Shown: positions 10,289 through 19,864, counted from the stretch's first letter. The stretch is 64,000 bases of DNA from Nodosilinea sp. P-1105 (GCF_012911975.1 NZ_SMDQ01000004.1:1-64000), one strand, 5' to 3'. The notes: generated by a model not told the origin, from the sequence alone. Program-made: numbers and translations.

Positions 10289-11062
10289 ATGTACAGCTTA
10301 GATATTAATTTTCTTAAAGACCGAGAGGTCAGGGTCTTTGAAGCCAAGCCCAGGCAGCGTAGTGCGGCGGTGCCTGGCGATCGTCGTCCGCTAATTTTAG
10401 GGTTAGTCGTGGCCTTGATTCCCCTGGCCCTGGTGGGGGGCTACTGGGCGGTGACCCGCAACCAAGTCAACACGCTCCAGGCCAGAAGCAACGAACTGGA
10501 TGCGGAACTGGCTCAGCTACGGGGGCAACTGGATGAAATTAGTGGTATTCAGGGGCAAATCCAGGCGGTTCGCGCCGAAAACAACGCTTTTGTTTCAATC
10601 TTTAATGAGATTGTCCCCTGGTCCGCTTTGCTGCAAGACATCCGCAACCGCACCCCAGCCCGGGTGCAAATCACCACCCTCAACCAAACCGCTGGGGACA
10701 CATCAGAAATTAACCCCGACCTACAACCGCCCAGGGCAGGCGGGGTATCCATTGATGGGGTCGCCTGCTCCCACGACGATATCAATGACTTTGCCTTAGT
10801 CCTCCAGCGATCGCCCTTACTACAAACCTCATCGGTGGCCATTGTCCGGGCCCAACAGCAAACCAACCTGCTTGACCCCGAAACCGAGGGTCGCTGCCCC
10901 GGCACCGCCGTCGGTGATCCGGAATTTCTAGTGGACTACACCATCCGCGCCAACATTACGGATACCCCCGCCGCCCAGTTGGTGGACGAGTTGGAACGCC
11001 AAGGCACCGTTGGTTTAGTGACCCGGCTCCGTGCCCTCAGAGAAACAGGAGTGATCGACTGA
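10289..11062 (+). CDS. pilN: Type IV pilus assembly protein PilN (fimbrial assembly)
   Basis: PilN is an inner-membrane protein whose short cytoplasmic N-terminus (MYSLDINFLKDREV here) docks in PilM, followed by one transmembrane segment (about residues 32-52, LILGLVVALIPLALVGGYW) and a periplasmic coiled coil plus ferredoxin-like domain. The 257-residue length is somewhat above E. coli-type PilN, as is usual in cyanobacteria. The coiled coil runs about residues 55-90 (heptad-rich QARSNELDAELAQL). The stop overlaps the pilO start by one base, indicating coupled translation. Confidence 0.93.
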   Translation: MYSLDINFLKDREVRVFEAKPRQRSAAVPGDRRPLILGLVVALIPLALVGGYWAVTRNQVNTLQARSNELDAELAQLRGQLDEISGIQGQIQAVRAENNAFVSIFNEIVPWSALLQDIRNRTPARVQITTLNQTAGDTSEINPDLQPPRAGGVSIDGVACSHDDINDFALVLQRSPLLQTSSVAIVRAQQQTNLLDPETEGRCPGTAVGDPEFLVDYTIRANITDTPAAQLVDELERQGTVGLVTRLRALRETGVID

Positions 11063-11946
11063 TGTCATACACAGGTGACTTTCTGCCCGCCGAGGAAAAT
11101 CAAGAGTTTGAACAGGCCAGCCCGGCCTATCCCACTGCGTTTGGGGTAGAGTTCACGCCAAAAGTTCAGGGCATTGCGATCGCTGTTTTGGGCATTATTG
11201 GAGCCTTTGCGGTCTATAACTTTTTGGTACAACCCGTAGTTGAAGAGCGCCAACGGTTAGAAGCTGAAGTGGCCCAAAAAGAGACAGAGTTGGCCCAACA
11301 GCGGGCCAACCTGGAAGGGATAGTCGAACTCCAAGCTCAGTTAGATCAAGCCCTAGAGCAGCGGGTTGGCATTTATAGCCTGTTGGGAGATTCCCAGAGC
11401 GTAGACACCCTACTGCTCGACATTAACCAACAGATCCGTAACAGCAATGCGGCCATCAGTGATGTGCTTCAAGTTGACTTTGACCGCTTAGATGGGGGGC
11501 AACTAGCCGCCCTTGGGCTTAACCAAGCCCAGATCCAGCGAGTTCGGGCCGAGTTTGCCGGTGACCCAGTCACCCAAAAGTTGCTCTACACCTCTGAGTT
11601 GATGAGCTTTAATCCAGGCCCGTCTGTTTTGCTCAGTGATGGTCCCCCCGAGCTCAATAATCGGCTCGAACGGCACACCGTTGATGTCTCTATGCAGGCC
11701 CTATTTCCACAAACCCTTAGCATCATGCGTAATATCGAGCGGTTAGAACCCTTGATCATTATTCGTGATATGCAGCAGACCATTGCCCCTACACCCCAGG
11801 GGGTCAGCGAAGAGCAGCTGATAGGGCTGACCCGCCTGCTACAAACCAACTTCACCCTAGATGTCTTGGTTCCAGTCAACGATCCCAGCATTCCACCGAC
11901 ACCCGTTGCCCCAGAGGGTGAAGAAGGCGAAGACGTCAGCGAGTAA
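11062..11946 (+). CDS. pilO: Type IV pilus assembly protein PilO
   Basis: PilO forms heterodimers with PilN in the inner-membrane alignment complex. The 294-residue product has an extended hydrophilic N-terminus, a transmembrane segment at about residues 36-56 (GIAIAVLGIIGAFAVYNF), a coiled coil (about 60-105, RQRLEAEVAQKETELAQ) and a periplasmic domain, then an acidic proline-rich tail ending in EGEEGEDVSE. ATG overlaps the pilN stop (TGATG). No pilP follows, consistent with cyanobacteria in which the lipoprotein PilP is absent and PilQ comes next. Confidence 0.92.
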   Translation: MSYTGDFLPAEENQEFEQASPAYPTAFGVEFTPKVQGIAIAVLGIIGAFAVYNFLVQPVVEERQRLEAEVAQKETELAQQRANLEGIVELQAQLDQALEQRVGIYSLLGDSQSVDTLLLDINQQIRNSNAAISDVLQVDFDRLDGGQLAALGLNQAQIQRVRAEFAGDPVTQKLLYTSELMSFNPGPSVLLSDGPPELNNRLERHTVDVSMQALFPQTLSIMRNIERLEPLIIIRDMQQTIAPTPQGVSEEQLIGLTRLLQTNFTLDVLVPVNDPSIPPTPVAPEGEEGEDVSE

Positions 11947-12034
11947 CCCTGTCCCGATGCCCCCGCCAACCGAAGATAGATCGCCCAGTATATAAGCCAT
12001 GCGGCCCGCCGCAACTGTGATGGAGGAGTGAACC

Positions 12035-14212
12035 GTGAACCGTGTATTGAACCTGAATCCCCTACTACTAGGCGGTGCCCTAATCGCCCTAGCCGCTGAG
12101 CCTGGAGTTGCCTCTGTAACCAGCATTACTGGCGTTCGGGTCAACCCCACCGATGCTGGCCTAGAGCTAGTCCTAGATACCAGGGGTGGCGATGCCAGTA
12201 ATGTTTTCACCGTCAGCCAGGGCAATACCCTACGGGCTGACATCACCCGTGCCCAGCTCAACCTGCCCGATGGCAATGGGTTCAGCCAGGCCAACCCAGC
12301 CCCTGGCATTGCCGAAGTATCTGTGGTCCCCCTAGACGCCAACAGTGTCAGGGTAACCATCAACGGCAATGGTCAAGCCCCGACTGGGTCGGTCTCGTCT
12401 TCGGGTAATCAGGTGGTGGTGTCGGTTCGCAGCGATGGTCAAGCCGCCCAGCAACCGACCCCCGTACCCACTGAGCTAGAGACCGTACCTGCCCCCGAGG
12501 CGCCCCCGGCCACCGCCCAGGCGACGCCCCCGGCTGACGCCACACCGGCCACGCCCCCAGCCCAGGCCAACCCAGATATTTTAGTGCCAGACCCCGAGGT
12601 GACCATCGATGGTCAGCCAGTACCCCAGCCCCGGCCCCAGCAAGCTCCCCCCTTCCTCCCCCGGGCCGTGGCTCCACCGGTGGGTGATATTGCCGTAGCG
12701 GAGGCCGTACCCACCTTTGGCAGTATTGATCTGGGCAGCAACGAGCGCATTCCTCGGCTGCTGCTGCGGGATGCCTCAGCCCGAGAGGTACTGTCGCTAT
12801 TGGCCCGTTCCGCTGGGCTAAATCTGGTCTTTACCCCGGCCACAGACAATGGTGCTGCCGCTAATGGCGATGGCCCCACCATTAGCCTCGACATTGAGAA
12901 CGAGTCGGTGCAAGACGTGTTTAACCACGTTTTGCGGGTTTCGGGCTTACAGGCTAACCGGGTGGGTCGCAGTATCTATGTGGGTCAAGCCCTGCCGGTG
13001 TCAGCTCAGACTATTAACACTCGCACTCTGCGTTTAAACCAGGTGGATGCCACGGTTGCCGCCAACTTCCTAGTCGCCCTAGGGGCTGAGAGTGCGGTCA
13101 GCCGCGAGCGTTTAGTCACCAATGTCACCGCCGTTGAAGTGGCTGAGGGGACTCCGCCCCTGACCGAAACCCAAACCACTACGGTGGACCAGATTGAAAC
13201 CCAACGGGTGGACTATGAAGATAGTCGGGCAATTTTGCGGGGCCTACAGGTTGTGGCCGATGAGCGCACGAACTCGGTGACTCTGGTGGGTCGAGGGGAG
13301 TTGGTGGCGATCGCCACCGAACAACTGACCCGCCTGGATATCCGCCGTCGTCAGGTGGCCATCAATGTCAGAGTGATTGACATTGACCTGAACGCTCTAG
13401 ATGCCTTTGGCACCAGCTTCTCGTTCCAGACGGGTAATTTTGGTATCACGAGTACCGGTGGTCTAGGGGTAATCAACCTCGGCACCCCTGGTATAGGTAA
13501 CCCTGGTGTTCCATCCACCCCAAATCCACCTACTGTACCGGGTGCAACCCCTATCGGGCCCAGAACTTTGGGGGGGCCTGGGACTAATTTAACAGCTAGC
13601 AATTTCTTGTTCCAGTTGCTAGCCACCGTCCAAAGCGGTAGCGGCAAGATCATTACCGACCCCACCCTGATTGTGCAGGAGGGACAAAACGCCACCGTTC
13701 AGCTCACCCAGGACGTGGTCACCAAAGTCGAAGAAACGACCACGATTACGAATGGCATTTCTGAAACCACTCAAGAAGTTGAAATTAGCCCAGCTGGCTT
13801 AATTCTGCAAGTCAATGTCGATCGGATTGATGATAACGGCTTCGTTTCCCTGTCTGTAGCACCGAGTATTTCCGCACCTACCGATACCTTTACGGTGGCA
13901 GGAGAGACATTCTTTCTGCTGTCTGAGCGGCAGCTCAGCTCTGGACAGGTGCGGGTGCGAGATGGACAGACCCTGCTGTTGTCGGGCATTATTCAAGAGA
14001 CAGAGCGCTCTACTGTCACCAAGGTGCCCATTTTGGGCGACATCCCCATTCTGGGGGCGCTTTTCCGCAGCACGGTCACAGATAATCAGCGGCGAGAGTT
14101 AGTTGTGTTACTGACACCCCAGATTCTCGACGACTCAGATCAGAGTGTGTGGGGCTACAGTTACACCCCCAGCGAAGAAGTGCAGAATATCTTGGAAAAT
14201 CGGCAGCGCTAG
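12035..14212 (+). CDS. pilQ: Type IV pilus secretin PilQ
   Basis: PilQ forms the outer-membrane channel for the pilus fibre. The 725-residue product has a hydrophobic leader (residues about 5-25), an AMIN peptidoglycan-binding domain (about 28-115), a proline/alanine-rich linker (about 140-220), a secretin/TonB short N-terminal domain (about 240-312), an N0/N1-type ring domain, and the secretin core (about 420-710) with VPILGDIPILGALFRS near the end. A Gly/Pro loop (about 480-520) lies inside the core. The start is GTG at 12035, with GGAGGAG seven bases upstream; there is no better ATG. Last gene of the pil operon, 88 bp after pilO. Confidence 0.95.
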   Translation: MNRVLNLNPLLLGGALIALAAEPGVASVTSITGVRVNPTDAGLELVLDTRGGDASNVFTVSQGNTLRADITRAQLNLPDGNGFSQANPAPGIAEVSVVPLDANSVRVTINGNGQAPTGSVSSSGNQVVVSVRSDGQAAQQPTPVPTELETVPAPEAPPATAQATPPADATPATPPAQANPDILVPDPEVTIDGQPVPQPRPQQAPPFLPRAVAPPVGDIAVAEAVPTFGSIDLGSNERIPRLLLRDASAREVLSLLARSAGLNLVFTPATDNGAAANGDGPTISLDIENESVQDVFNHVLRVSGLQANRVGRSIYVGQALPVSAQTINTRTLRLNQVDATVAANFLVALGAESAVSRERLVTNVTAVEVAEGTPPLTETQTTTVDQIETQRVDYEDSRAILRGLQVVADERTNSVTLVGRGELVAIATEQLTRLDIRRRQVAINVRVIDIDLNALDAFGTSFSFQTGNFGITSTGGLGVINLGTPGIGNPGVPSTPNPPTVPGATPIGPRTLGGPGTNLTASNFLFQLLATVQSGSGKIITDPTLIVQEGQNATVQLTQDVVTKVEETTTITNGISETTQEVEISPAGLILQVNVDRIDDNGFVSLSVAPSISAPTDTFTVAGETFFLLSERQLSSGQVRVRDGQTLLLSGIIQETERSTVTKVPILGDIPILGALFRSTVTDNQRRELVVLLTPQILDDSDQSVWGYSYTPSEEVQNILENRQR

Positions 14213-14255
14213 GGGTAGTTACCAGGTCAGCTTAAACTTAACCCAAATATGACAC

Positions 14256-14300
14256 GAGCCTAGGGGTGTAACTCACGACATCTCTAGGCTTTGCCTTTAT
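14256..14300 (+). terminator. Possible terminator after pilQ
   Basis: AGCCTAG (14257-14263) can pair with CTAGGCT (14284-14290) around a 20-base loop, followed by TTGCCTTTATTT. It lies 45 bp past the pilQ stop. The loop is long and the T-run interrupted, so the call is tentative. Confidence 0.45.
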
Positions 14301-14583
14301 TTAAGTTCCTGCCCTACTATCCCACTGTCCCAGAAACCCGGCTTCTTCACTGACGGGCTCACACGTTGAGCGGGTGATATAAATCCTAGTTGTATAACCC
14401 CGAATCAAACCCTGTGCCGCTCAGGCTGAGCTTGTCAAAGCCCTAACTCGTTTCGGGGTTTTGTTAACCGGATTTGGTATGACAGAGTAGAAACCGGGTT
14501 TCTAGCCAGACGATCTCTTTTCTCTGGCTCTGATTTACAGCCAAGTTGAGTAAACTAGGGCTAACAGTCCCTAAGGCACTTCC
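14301..14583. other. Spacer between pilQ terminator and Uma2 remnant
   Basis: No gene seen. It contains AGAAACCCGGCTTCTT and, about 155 bp later, AACCGGGTTTCT in inverse orientation, a pair of words common in cyanobacterial spacers. Confidence 0.5.
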
Positions 14584-14832
14584 ATGGCTTACCGCGACTA
14601 TCCCCAGCCCGCCTCAGAAACTTTGCCGACAATGTACGACTTGCCCAGTGAGGATCCGGAAGGGTTGGGCCTTGGAGTGTGGCCAGGCCAATACCAGGAT
14701 ACCCAAGGGATCTAGTTGCGCTGGTACCAAGACGATGGCAGTTGGGTCCCAACCGCCCAGGAGCAGGCAGACCAGGAGCGACAGCGGGCTGAGCGCTTAG
14801 CGGCTCAACTGCGGGCTTTAGGGGTTGACAGA
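14584..14832 (+). pseudogene. Uma2-family endonuclease remnant (internal deletion and stop)
   Basis: One frame reads MAYRDYPQPASETLPTMYDL, the start of cyanobacterial Uma2/DUF820 putative restriction-endonuclease-fold proteins, then jumps to LGLGVWPGQYQ, a TAG, and LRWYQDDGSWVPTAQEQADQ...RLAAQLRALGVD, the family's C-terminal tail. Around 120 residues that should carry the PD-(D/E)XK-like catalytic core are missing, and the TAG at about 14713 interrupts what is left. The frame is otherwise preserved, which points to a recent in-frame deletion plus one nonsense change. Family recognised from memory of these proteins; function is lost. Confidence 0.75.
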
Positions 14833-14956
14833 GTAAACATCAAAGACCGCTTTGCCTTCTGGACTAGTGGTCTGTCAAGACTAAAAATTAGGGTAAGCGC
14901 TTTGCAAAGCCCTTTTATCTTCAGGGAGGTTGCTTCAACACATCAGGACCTTTCAT

Positions 14957-14992
14957 CCCCTCCCACGGAGGGGTGCCCGGAGGGCGGGGTGG
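14957..14992. repeat. REP-like palindrome CCCCTCC-CAC-GGAGGGG
   Basis: CCCCTCC (14957-14963) and GGAGGGG (14967-14973) form a short perfect hairpin, followed by a GGGCGGGGTGGG tail. Related palindromes occur at 53486-53501 and 62063-62090, so this is a dispersed family. It sits just past the stop of the minus-strand GNAT gene, where it could also help end transcription. Confidence 0.7.
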
Positions 14993-14999
14993 GTCTGTA

Positions 15000-15521
15000 C
15001 TAGTCCGGGTACCAGAACATACCTTTGATGCCTTCAGGGTCGGGCATAAATCCCAGCTGCTTATAAAACTCCACCACCTGGGGATCGGCAAACAGGGTGA
15101 CATTGCTAATATCTTCACTGCGCAGTTTCTTGATCAGCTGTCGCATCAGCTCCTTCCCCAGCCCTCGCCCTTGAAAGTCTGGATGCACCACCACATCCCA
15201 AATCGTGGCGTTAAAGGCATGATCCGAGGTGGCCCGCGAAAAGCCAATCAACCGTTGCCGTGCCCCTCGCTGTTCCCACATTGACACCACCAGATAGCTA
15301 TGCTGAATGGCCTTGCGCACCTTGCGAATCGGGCGCCTGGCCCAACCTACCGCATTACACAGTTCTTCGAGCTCGTATAGGTCGATGTCACGATTCGTGC
15401 TAAAAATAATCGCGCTGCCCTCGTCGCGCTCTCGCATCGCCTCTAGAACGGTACCCGACGGCCCTAAATTCCCCGATGACGCGCCATCGGATCCTACAAA
15501 AAGACTCTTCCAAAAACCCAT
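15000..15521 (-). CDS. GNAT family N-acetyltransferase, Ycf52/NSI-like
   Basis: This 173-residue protein belongs to the cyanobacterial/plastid GNAT group related to algal Ycf52 and plant chloroplast NSI acetyltransferases, which transfer acetyl from acetyl-CoA to amines, including N-termini or lysines of proteins. The acetyl-CoA pyrophosphate-binding loop QGRGLG is at residues 117-122, preceded by [10 protein letters not shown] (beta 4) and followed by [18 protein letters not shown] (written in part), the usual C-terminal signature. The first 35 residues are a variable leader. Start ATG at 15521. The gene stands alone; the substrate is not predictable from context. Confidence 0.87.
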   Translation of the reverse strand: MGFWKSLFVGSDGASSGNLGPSGTVLEAMRERDEGSAIIFSTNRDIDLYELEELCNAVGWARRPIRKVRKAIQHSYLVVSMWEQRGARQRLIGFSRATSDHAFNATIWDVVVHPDFQGRGLGKELMRQLIKKLRSEDISNVTLFADPQVVEFYKQLGFMPDPEGIKGMFWYPD

Positions 15522-15855
15522 GTAGGCACTGCTCTATAACGAACGAAGACAACTGTCAGCAAGGACAACCACGTTTTTTAGTATATCCTCTGGCTCTGGT
15601 TCTACGGCCTAGTCCCTAACATCTGGGCAAATTCAACCAGGACTACCCCTGAAGTCGCACTTATACTAGTCTAATCAGGTTCACTGTAGGTCTAAACGTT
15701 GTACGATGGAGCCGCTTAACCCGGCGTGGCGCCTAGTTCATCGGCGGCGGCAACCAAGTCACAGATGTAACCCTAGAATCCACAGACGGGATGGTCGTCT
15801 TGCCCTGTGACTCAACCTATCAGTTTCTGGGGTTTCAGATGCTAGCTTTACCTCA
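15522..15855. other. Divergent spacer, GNAT / ACT-like gene
   Basis: About 330 bp with presumed promoters for both flanking genes. No small ORF with a ribosome site and no hairpin of note was recognised. Confidence 0.4.
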
Positions 15856-16593
15856 ATGGAGTTCCCCTTTTCAACGATGGCCGCTGGCTTAAACCCCTCC
15901 ACGGTTGAGTTACTCAAGCGCTTTAACCGGGCGTTTCCCCAGTTTTATGAGCAGTTTGTCAGCAGCGAGATCCAGCTCCAGAATTTGAGGCTGGCTTACC
16001 AGTTGTATAAGCAAAAAACTGCCGTTATCGACATCAAACCCGATGGCAGCAAGAGCGCCTTGTACTTTGCCTACCGCAACCAGTCTTTTTTGTTGAGCGA
16101 TATCTTTGGGGTGTTAGCGGCCTATGGGCTAACTATCCATAACCTGAGTCTATACGGGCAGATTTATTCGCCCATGCTGGTTTTTATGAAGCTGGTGGTG
16201 TCGCGCAGCCGGCAGGCCCTACTCGGACCAACCGCTGACAATGTCTGTCGAGCCATTCGTGAAACCCTGGCGGGACACTTCGAAGTCGAGGAAATGCTGA
16301 CAGTAGAGTTTAACCTGGATGCGGGACTAGAGCGGGTAGAAACTGAGTTTTATGTGGATCCAGTCTTTCATCTGCCAGCCCTCCTGATCGAGGCGGATAA
16401 CCAACCTGGTTTGTTCTATAAGGTGATGTACGCCATTTGGCAGGAGGATCTCTTGGTGGTGAATGCCAATTTGCTGGTGTGGCGAGGCCGCACCCGGTTA
16501 ATTTTGTACCTGCTGGGTCCGAACGAAAGCTTAATTCCCGATTACCTAGGCCAAAAGATTGCCGAGGGCATTCGCTACCGCCTCATGGCTTAA
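15856..16593 (+). CDS. Conserved cyanobacterial protein with ACT-like repeats
   Basis: A 245-residue soluble protein. Two stretches look like ACT-type regulatory folds similar to those at the C-terminus of GlnD: about residues 55-110 (FLLSDIFGVLAAYGLTIHNL, then a beta strand) and about 175-240 (LLIEADNQPGLFYKVMYAIW, then LVVNANLLVWRGRTRLI). ACT domains usually bind amino acids or other small effectors. No catalytic domain is visible, so a binding or regulatory role is inferred. An internal ATG eight codons in is an alternative start. The hydrolase gene follows 57 bp downstream on the same strand and may share its transcript. Confidence 0.65.
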   Translation: MEFPFSTMAAGLNPSTVELLKRFNRAFPQFYEQFVSSEIQLQNLRLAYQLYKQKTAVIDIKPDGSKSALYFAYRNQSFLLSDIFGVLAAYGLTIHNLSLYGQIYSPMLVFMKLVVSRSRQALLGPTADNVCRAIRETLAGHFEVEEMLTVEFNLDAGLERVETEFYVDPVFHLPALLIEADNQPGLFYKVMYAIWQEDLLVVNANLLVWRGRTRLILYLLGPNESLIPDYLGQKIAEGIRYRLMA

Positions 16594-16650
16594 GGGATGA
16601 GCATTGAGCTGATTACTTGATTGGGCCAGGGTTTGCAGTAGGATCAACCT

Positions 16651-17547
16651 ATGGCCACAACCACAATTTTTGGTGTTCCTCACCACTACCAATTCACTAC
16701 CGAGGGCACGGATGCTCCCTTTGTATTTATCCACGGTTGGCTGTTGAGCCACAGCTACTGGCAACCGGTTATGCACCAACTAGTGGGTTGTTATCCTTGC
16801 CTGGCGTATGATCTGCGCGGGTTTGGCGAGTCCCGATATCATCTCGATCGCTACGAACCTGGCTTGCCCCCCAAAGCTGAAGCCATAGGGGCATCTGATT
16901 CTCCCTATGGTTTAGCGGCCTATGCTCGGGACCTGGCAGCCCTGTTGAAACAGCTAAATCTAGGACCTGTGTGGCTTGTGGGCCATTCGTTGGGGGGCAG
17001 CATTGCCCTCTGGACGGCCTATTGCTATCCCGAGTTGGTACAGGGGGTGATTTGCCTCAACTCCGGAGGAGGCATTTATATCGAGCGAGACTTCCAACAG
17101 TTTCGCCGGGCTGGGCAGCAGATTGTGCGCTGGCGATCGCCCTGGCTGGGCCGGGTGCCGGTGTTACCGCTGCTACTAACTCGGATGATGGTGGCCAAGC
17201 CTCTACCTTATCATTGGGGATGGCAGCGCTGTCGCGACATGCTCTGTGCCCATCCTGCAGCGGCCCTAGGTAGCCTGCTCGAATCTACCACCGAGGCAGA
17301 AGTACACCTATTACCTCGAATTGTCTCTAGCTTGACCCAGCCTGTGTACTTTATCACCGGTCGCCAAGATCAGGTGATGGGGCCAACCTTTGTCTATCAC
17401 CTGGCGGGCTATCTAGCCGCCACAGAATCCGGTAGCAAAACGGTGTTTGAGCTAGATAACTGTGGCCATATGGCCATGATTGAACAACCCCAAGCCGTCG
17501 TCGATGTTCTTAAGACCATGGTGTTAGGCCCCAACCTCCAGGGCTAG
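16651..17547 (+). CDS. Alpha/beta hydrolase
   Basis: A 298-residue alpha/beta-hydrolase-fold protein. Visible are the oxyanion HGW (residues 28-30), the nucleophile elbow GHSLGG (111-116, Ser113), a likely acid in TGRQDQVMGP (near 235) and the catalytic His in CGHMAMIEQP (near 273). These make an active Ser-Asp-His enzyme likely, acting on an ester, lactone or similar bond; the substrate cannot be told. No signal peptide. It lies just behind the ACT-like gene, possibly an operon. Confidence 0.88.
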   Translation: MATTTIFGVPHHYQFTTEGTDAPFVFIHGWLLSHSYWQPVMHQLVGCYPCLAYDLRGFGESRYHLDRYEPGLPPKAEAIGASDSPYGLAAYARDLAALLKQLNLGPVWLVGHSLGGSIALWTAYCYPELVQGVICLNSGGGIYIERDFQQFRRAGQQIVRWRSPWLGRVPVLPLLLTRMMVAKPLPYHWGWQRCRDMLCAHPAAALGSLLESTTEAEVHLLPRIVSSLTQPVYFITGRQDQVMGPTFVYHLAGYLAATESGSKTVFELDNCGHMAMIEQPQAVVDVLKTMVLGPNLQG

Positions 17548-17735
17548 GCCGCCGTTTTCCCAGTGAGGACCAATTTTTCCTAAGGCCAAGATAGTCCAGC
17601 GATCGAGCACCAACCCATCCCCTCAGCTCCCAGCCAGCGTTGCAGGCGATGGTTCTAACTTGATAAGTTAACAACATAACTGTTGAATTTTGGATCGCTA
17701 TTGCAGTCAAAAGACACTGCTATAGCGATGTACCT

Positions 17736-18317
17736 ATGCTTTTTCATCTACGCCAACTAAATCCCAGGCTGCTACTGGGCTTGCCCCTGCTACTGAGTAT
17801 GGGTTGTACAGAGGCGTCGCTCAATGACACCAATGATCCTAGCGGTCAAACCGAGCCACCCTTTGAGGGTACAACGACGACTATCGATCAGATGGATGAC
17901 CTGGAAAGGGCCGACTCGGGGATCTTAGAAGAGGTGCGAGTAGCCGAGCATGATGGCTATGAACGGGTTGTGTTTGAATTTCGCGATCGCAGACCTGCCT
18001 ATCGAGTGGACTATCTCGATCGTCCAGCCCAGGCCTGCGGTTCCGGCTTTGATATGGACACGGCAGGTGATCAGGTACTCAAAGTCAGTTTTGCCCCGGC
18101 CTCGGCATTTGAGGATATTGATGGGGAACGCCGGAAAACTGTTGACGACACCGAACTGAGACCTAACTTGGCGGTGCTGCAAGAAATGGTTGAAACCTGC
18201 GACCACCATGGTGGAGTATCGTGGGCCTTAGGTACCGCTGAGCAGGTTCCGTTTCGCGTACTTGAGCTAAAGGACCCTGGGCGGCTGGTTATTGACCTGC
18301 GTTCCCCATCGCTATGA
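17736..18317 (+). CDS. Lipoprotein with AMIN-like domain
   Basis: A 193-residue predicted lipoprotein: a hydrophobic signal ends in the lipobox L-S-M-G-C with Cys24 as the lipidation site. After a short polar linker, about residues 65-193 carry the AMIN-like pattern (VRVAEHDGYERVVFEF at the start, GRLVIDLRS at the end), a beta-sandwich related to AMIN peptidoglycan-targeting domains. It probably sits in the periplasm bound to the cell envelope. ATG at 17736 gives a proper signal peptide. Apparently monocistronic, with a bidirectional hairpin about 95 bp downstream. Confidence 0.82.
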   Translation: MLFHLRQLNPRLLLGLPLLLSMGCTEASLNDTNDPSGQTEPPFEGTTTTIDQMDDLERADSGILEEVRVAEHDGYERVVFEFRDRRPAYRVDYLDRPAQACGSGFDMDTAGDQVLKVSFAPASAFEDIDGERRKTVDDTELRPNLAVLQEMVETCDHHGGVSWALGTAEQVPFRVLELKDPGRLVIDLRSPSL

Positions 18318-18409
18318 TCAACCCTACCTTTCTGAACCTTTTCGACATGGGGGAGTAGGTCGCTGATTTGATTTGGTTCAAAACTTGGCAAAATAGCTAA
18401 CAAAACAAA

Positions 18410-18456
18410 AGAGATGCCGACGACTGGCCGTGTTTCGTCTCGGCATCTCTTCTGGT
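18410..18456. terminator. Bidirectional hairpin terminator between converging genes
   Basis: AGAGATGCCGA (18410-18420) pairs perfectly with TCGGCATCTCT (18440-18450). Read on the minus strand the stem is followed by TTTTGTTTTG, a good rho-independent tail for the minus-strand gene ending at 18604; on the plus strand it follows the AMIN-like lipoprotein gene, with a poorer tail. Confidence 0.8.
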
Positions 18457-18603
18457 TCGCTCCTCACACATCCAAATTATAGGCAATGACCATGAGGTTG
18501 TCACCCCTTTTTATAGGGTTAACCCAACAGTTTTTCTTATAGGTCGAGTCGGTTAGGGGTCAGAGTTCAGGATCATTAGGCTGGAGAGCAGCCAGGGTAA
18601 CCC

Positions 18604-19473
18604 TTAAAGGCTGGTGGGGGCGGCATGGCTGAGCAAACCTACCAGCAGGTGTTCTAATCCGCAGACAATGCCTCTCAGCAATAGAACCGTGGGTGGGCGA
18701 GCTGAATCAGCTGACCTCCATGGCAGAGGGTCGAGTTTCCCGAACCAGTGCTCGACTCGGGCGGACAGGTGATAACCGGCCTCAAAACAGGCTGTGGGGT
18801 CTGGGGAATCAAACCGATCGATCAGCCGAATTAAGGCCCAAAGTATCTCTTGTTCTAGCGGGGTAGACGCCACAAAGCGATCGGGTAGGAGGAGGTTGTC
18901 TTCCCCTAGGCCCGCCAGTCGGTAACACTGACAATAGGCATATTGCACAAATGCCAGGGGAGATAGGCCTAACCGCTGGGCGACCTGCGAGTCTCCTATG
19001 AACCCTGGCCAAAGGGGGCTGACCTCTGGGGTATCCCTGGGGCGGGGGGAGTGAACCACCTCCCACAACCACAGACTGAGGGCTTGGGCGGTGGGGGTTA
19101 AGAGGATCTGTCCAGTGGATAAACTTTGGGCTTGGGTCTGCCAGGCGATCGCATCCCCCCGTTCATCCAACTCCGGTCTCATCGCCATCGCCCCAGAATC
19201 ACCTACCTCCGATAGGTGATTCCAGTCCCTAGCCAGGGTGTTGGCCAAAGTAGCGGCGGCTGGGGCCGGAGTTAGCCTCAGGGCAAGGGCCGAGCCATAG
19301 CAAATGGGATCGGGGTTGCGGCCCAGGCACAGGTCCCAAGCGGTTAACCGGGATGGTTCCCCGGCGTGGTTGTTTAGGAGCGTTGGCTCCGATATCTCCA
19401 GAATGCCTAGGTGCTGAATCGCGATCGCCCCCAACCGGGCCTGTAAAATCCCCTGCAATGTTCGGTAGCCCAT
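18604..19473 (-). CDS. Conserved hypothetical cyanobacterial protein
   Basis: A 289-residue soluble protein that I do not firmly recognise. It is Leu/Ala-rich and mostly helical in the C-terminal 130 residues (LGLSPLAFVQYAYCQCYRL, then LEQEILWALIRLIDRF and LLLRGIVCGLEHLLVGLL). That tail has the look of a DALR anticodon-binding-like bundle found as a stand-alone domain in some cyanobacterial proteins, but this is a weak impression. No catalytic motif, signal peptide or membrane segment is evident. The gene is flanked by a good terminator and stands alone. Confidence 0.55.
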   Translation of the reverse strand: MGYRTLQGILQARLGAIAIQHLGILEISEPTLLNNHAGEPSRLTAWDLCLGRNPDPICYGSALALRLTPAPAAATLANTLARDWNHLSEVGDSGAMAMRPELDERGDAIAWQTQAQSLSTGQILLTPTAQALSLWLWEVVHSPRPRDTPEVSPLWPGFIGDSQVAQRLGLSPLAFVQYAYCQCYRLAGLGEDNLLLPDRFVASTPLEQEILWALIRLIDRFDSPDPTACFEAGYHLSARVEHWFGKLDPLPWRSADSARPPTVLLLRGIVCGLEHLLVGLLSHAAPTSL

Positions 19474-19864
19474 CGTTATTCTTAAATACTTTTGAGGTGT
19501 ATTAGTATGAGAATGTTCCTGCTAATCTTTTACTCTGGTCACTTTTACTCTGGTCATTATTGTCATTTGTGGTTGGTCTGGTATTGGGGTTCGAGTTCTG
19601 GACCTTAGATTGGGAGTTTTGGGAAGGGGGGGCAGCTAGGGTTTTAGGGGTTAGAGATAGACCGTATGCTGATGCTTAGTGGCATTCACAGCTCTCCCCA
19701 AGTCTCTGGTTATGGGGTTCCTGGCTACAAAGTTAGTCACCAAGCCTAAGGCTTCAGGTGCCATAGGCGATTAGATCTGGGTCTTTAGTCGTCCTATAGG
19801 CAAATCGTCACTACTGAACTTGATCCAAGTTATTTCTAGTAATATCCTGCGCTGTCTAAACTTT
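19474..19864. other. Divergent spacer upstream of the Crp-family gene
   Basis: About 390 bp. The only clear structure is a perfect 15-bp tandem pair, CTTTTACTCTGGTCA, at 19527-19541 and 19542-19556, which could be a doubled regulator site 50-80 bp upstream of the minus-strand gene start. Nothing else recognised. Confidence 0.5.

Noticed and set aside
19560-19600. GGTTCGAGTT word suggesting a tRNA T-arm
   Set aside because: No acceptor, D or anticodon stem could be built around it.
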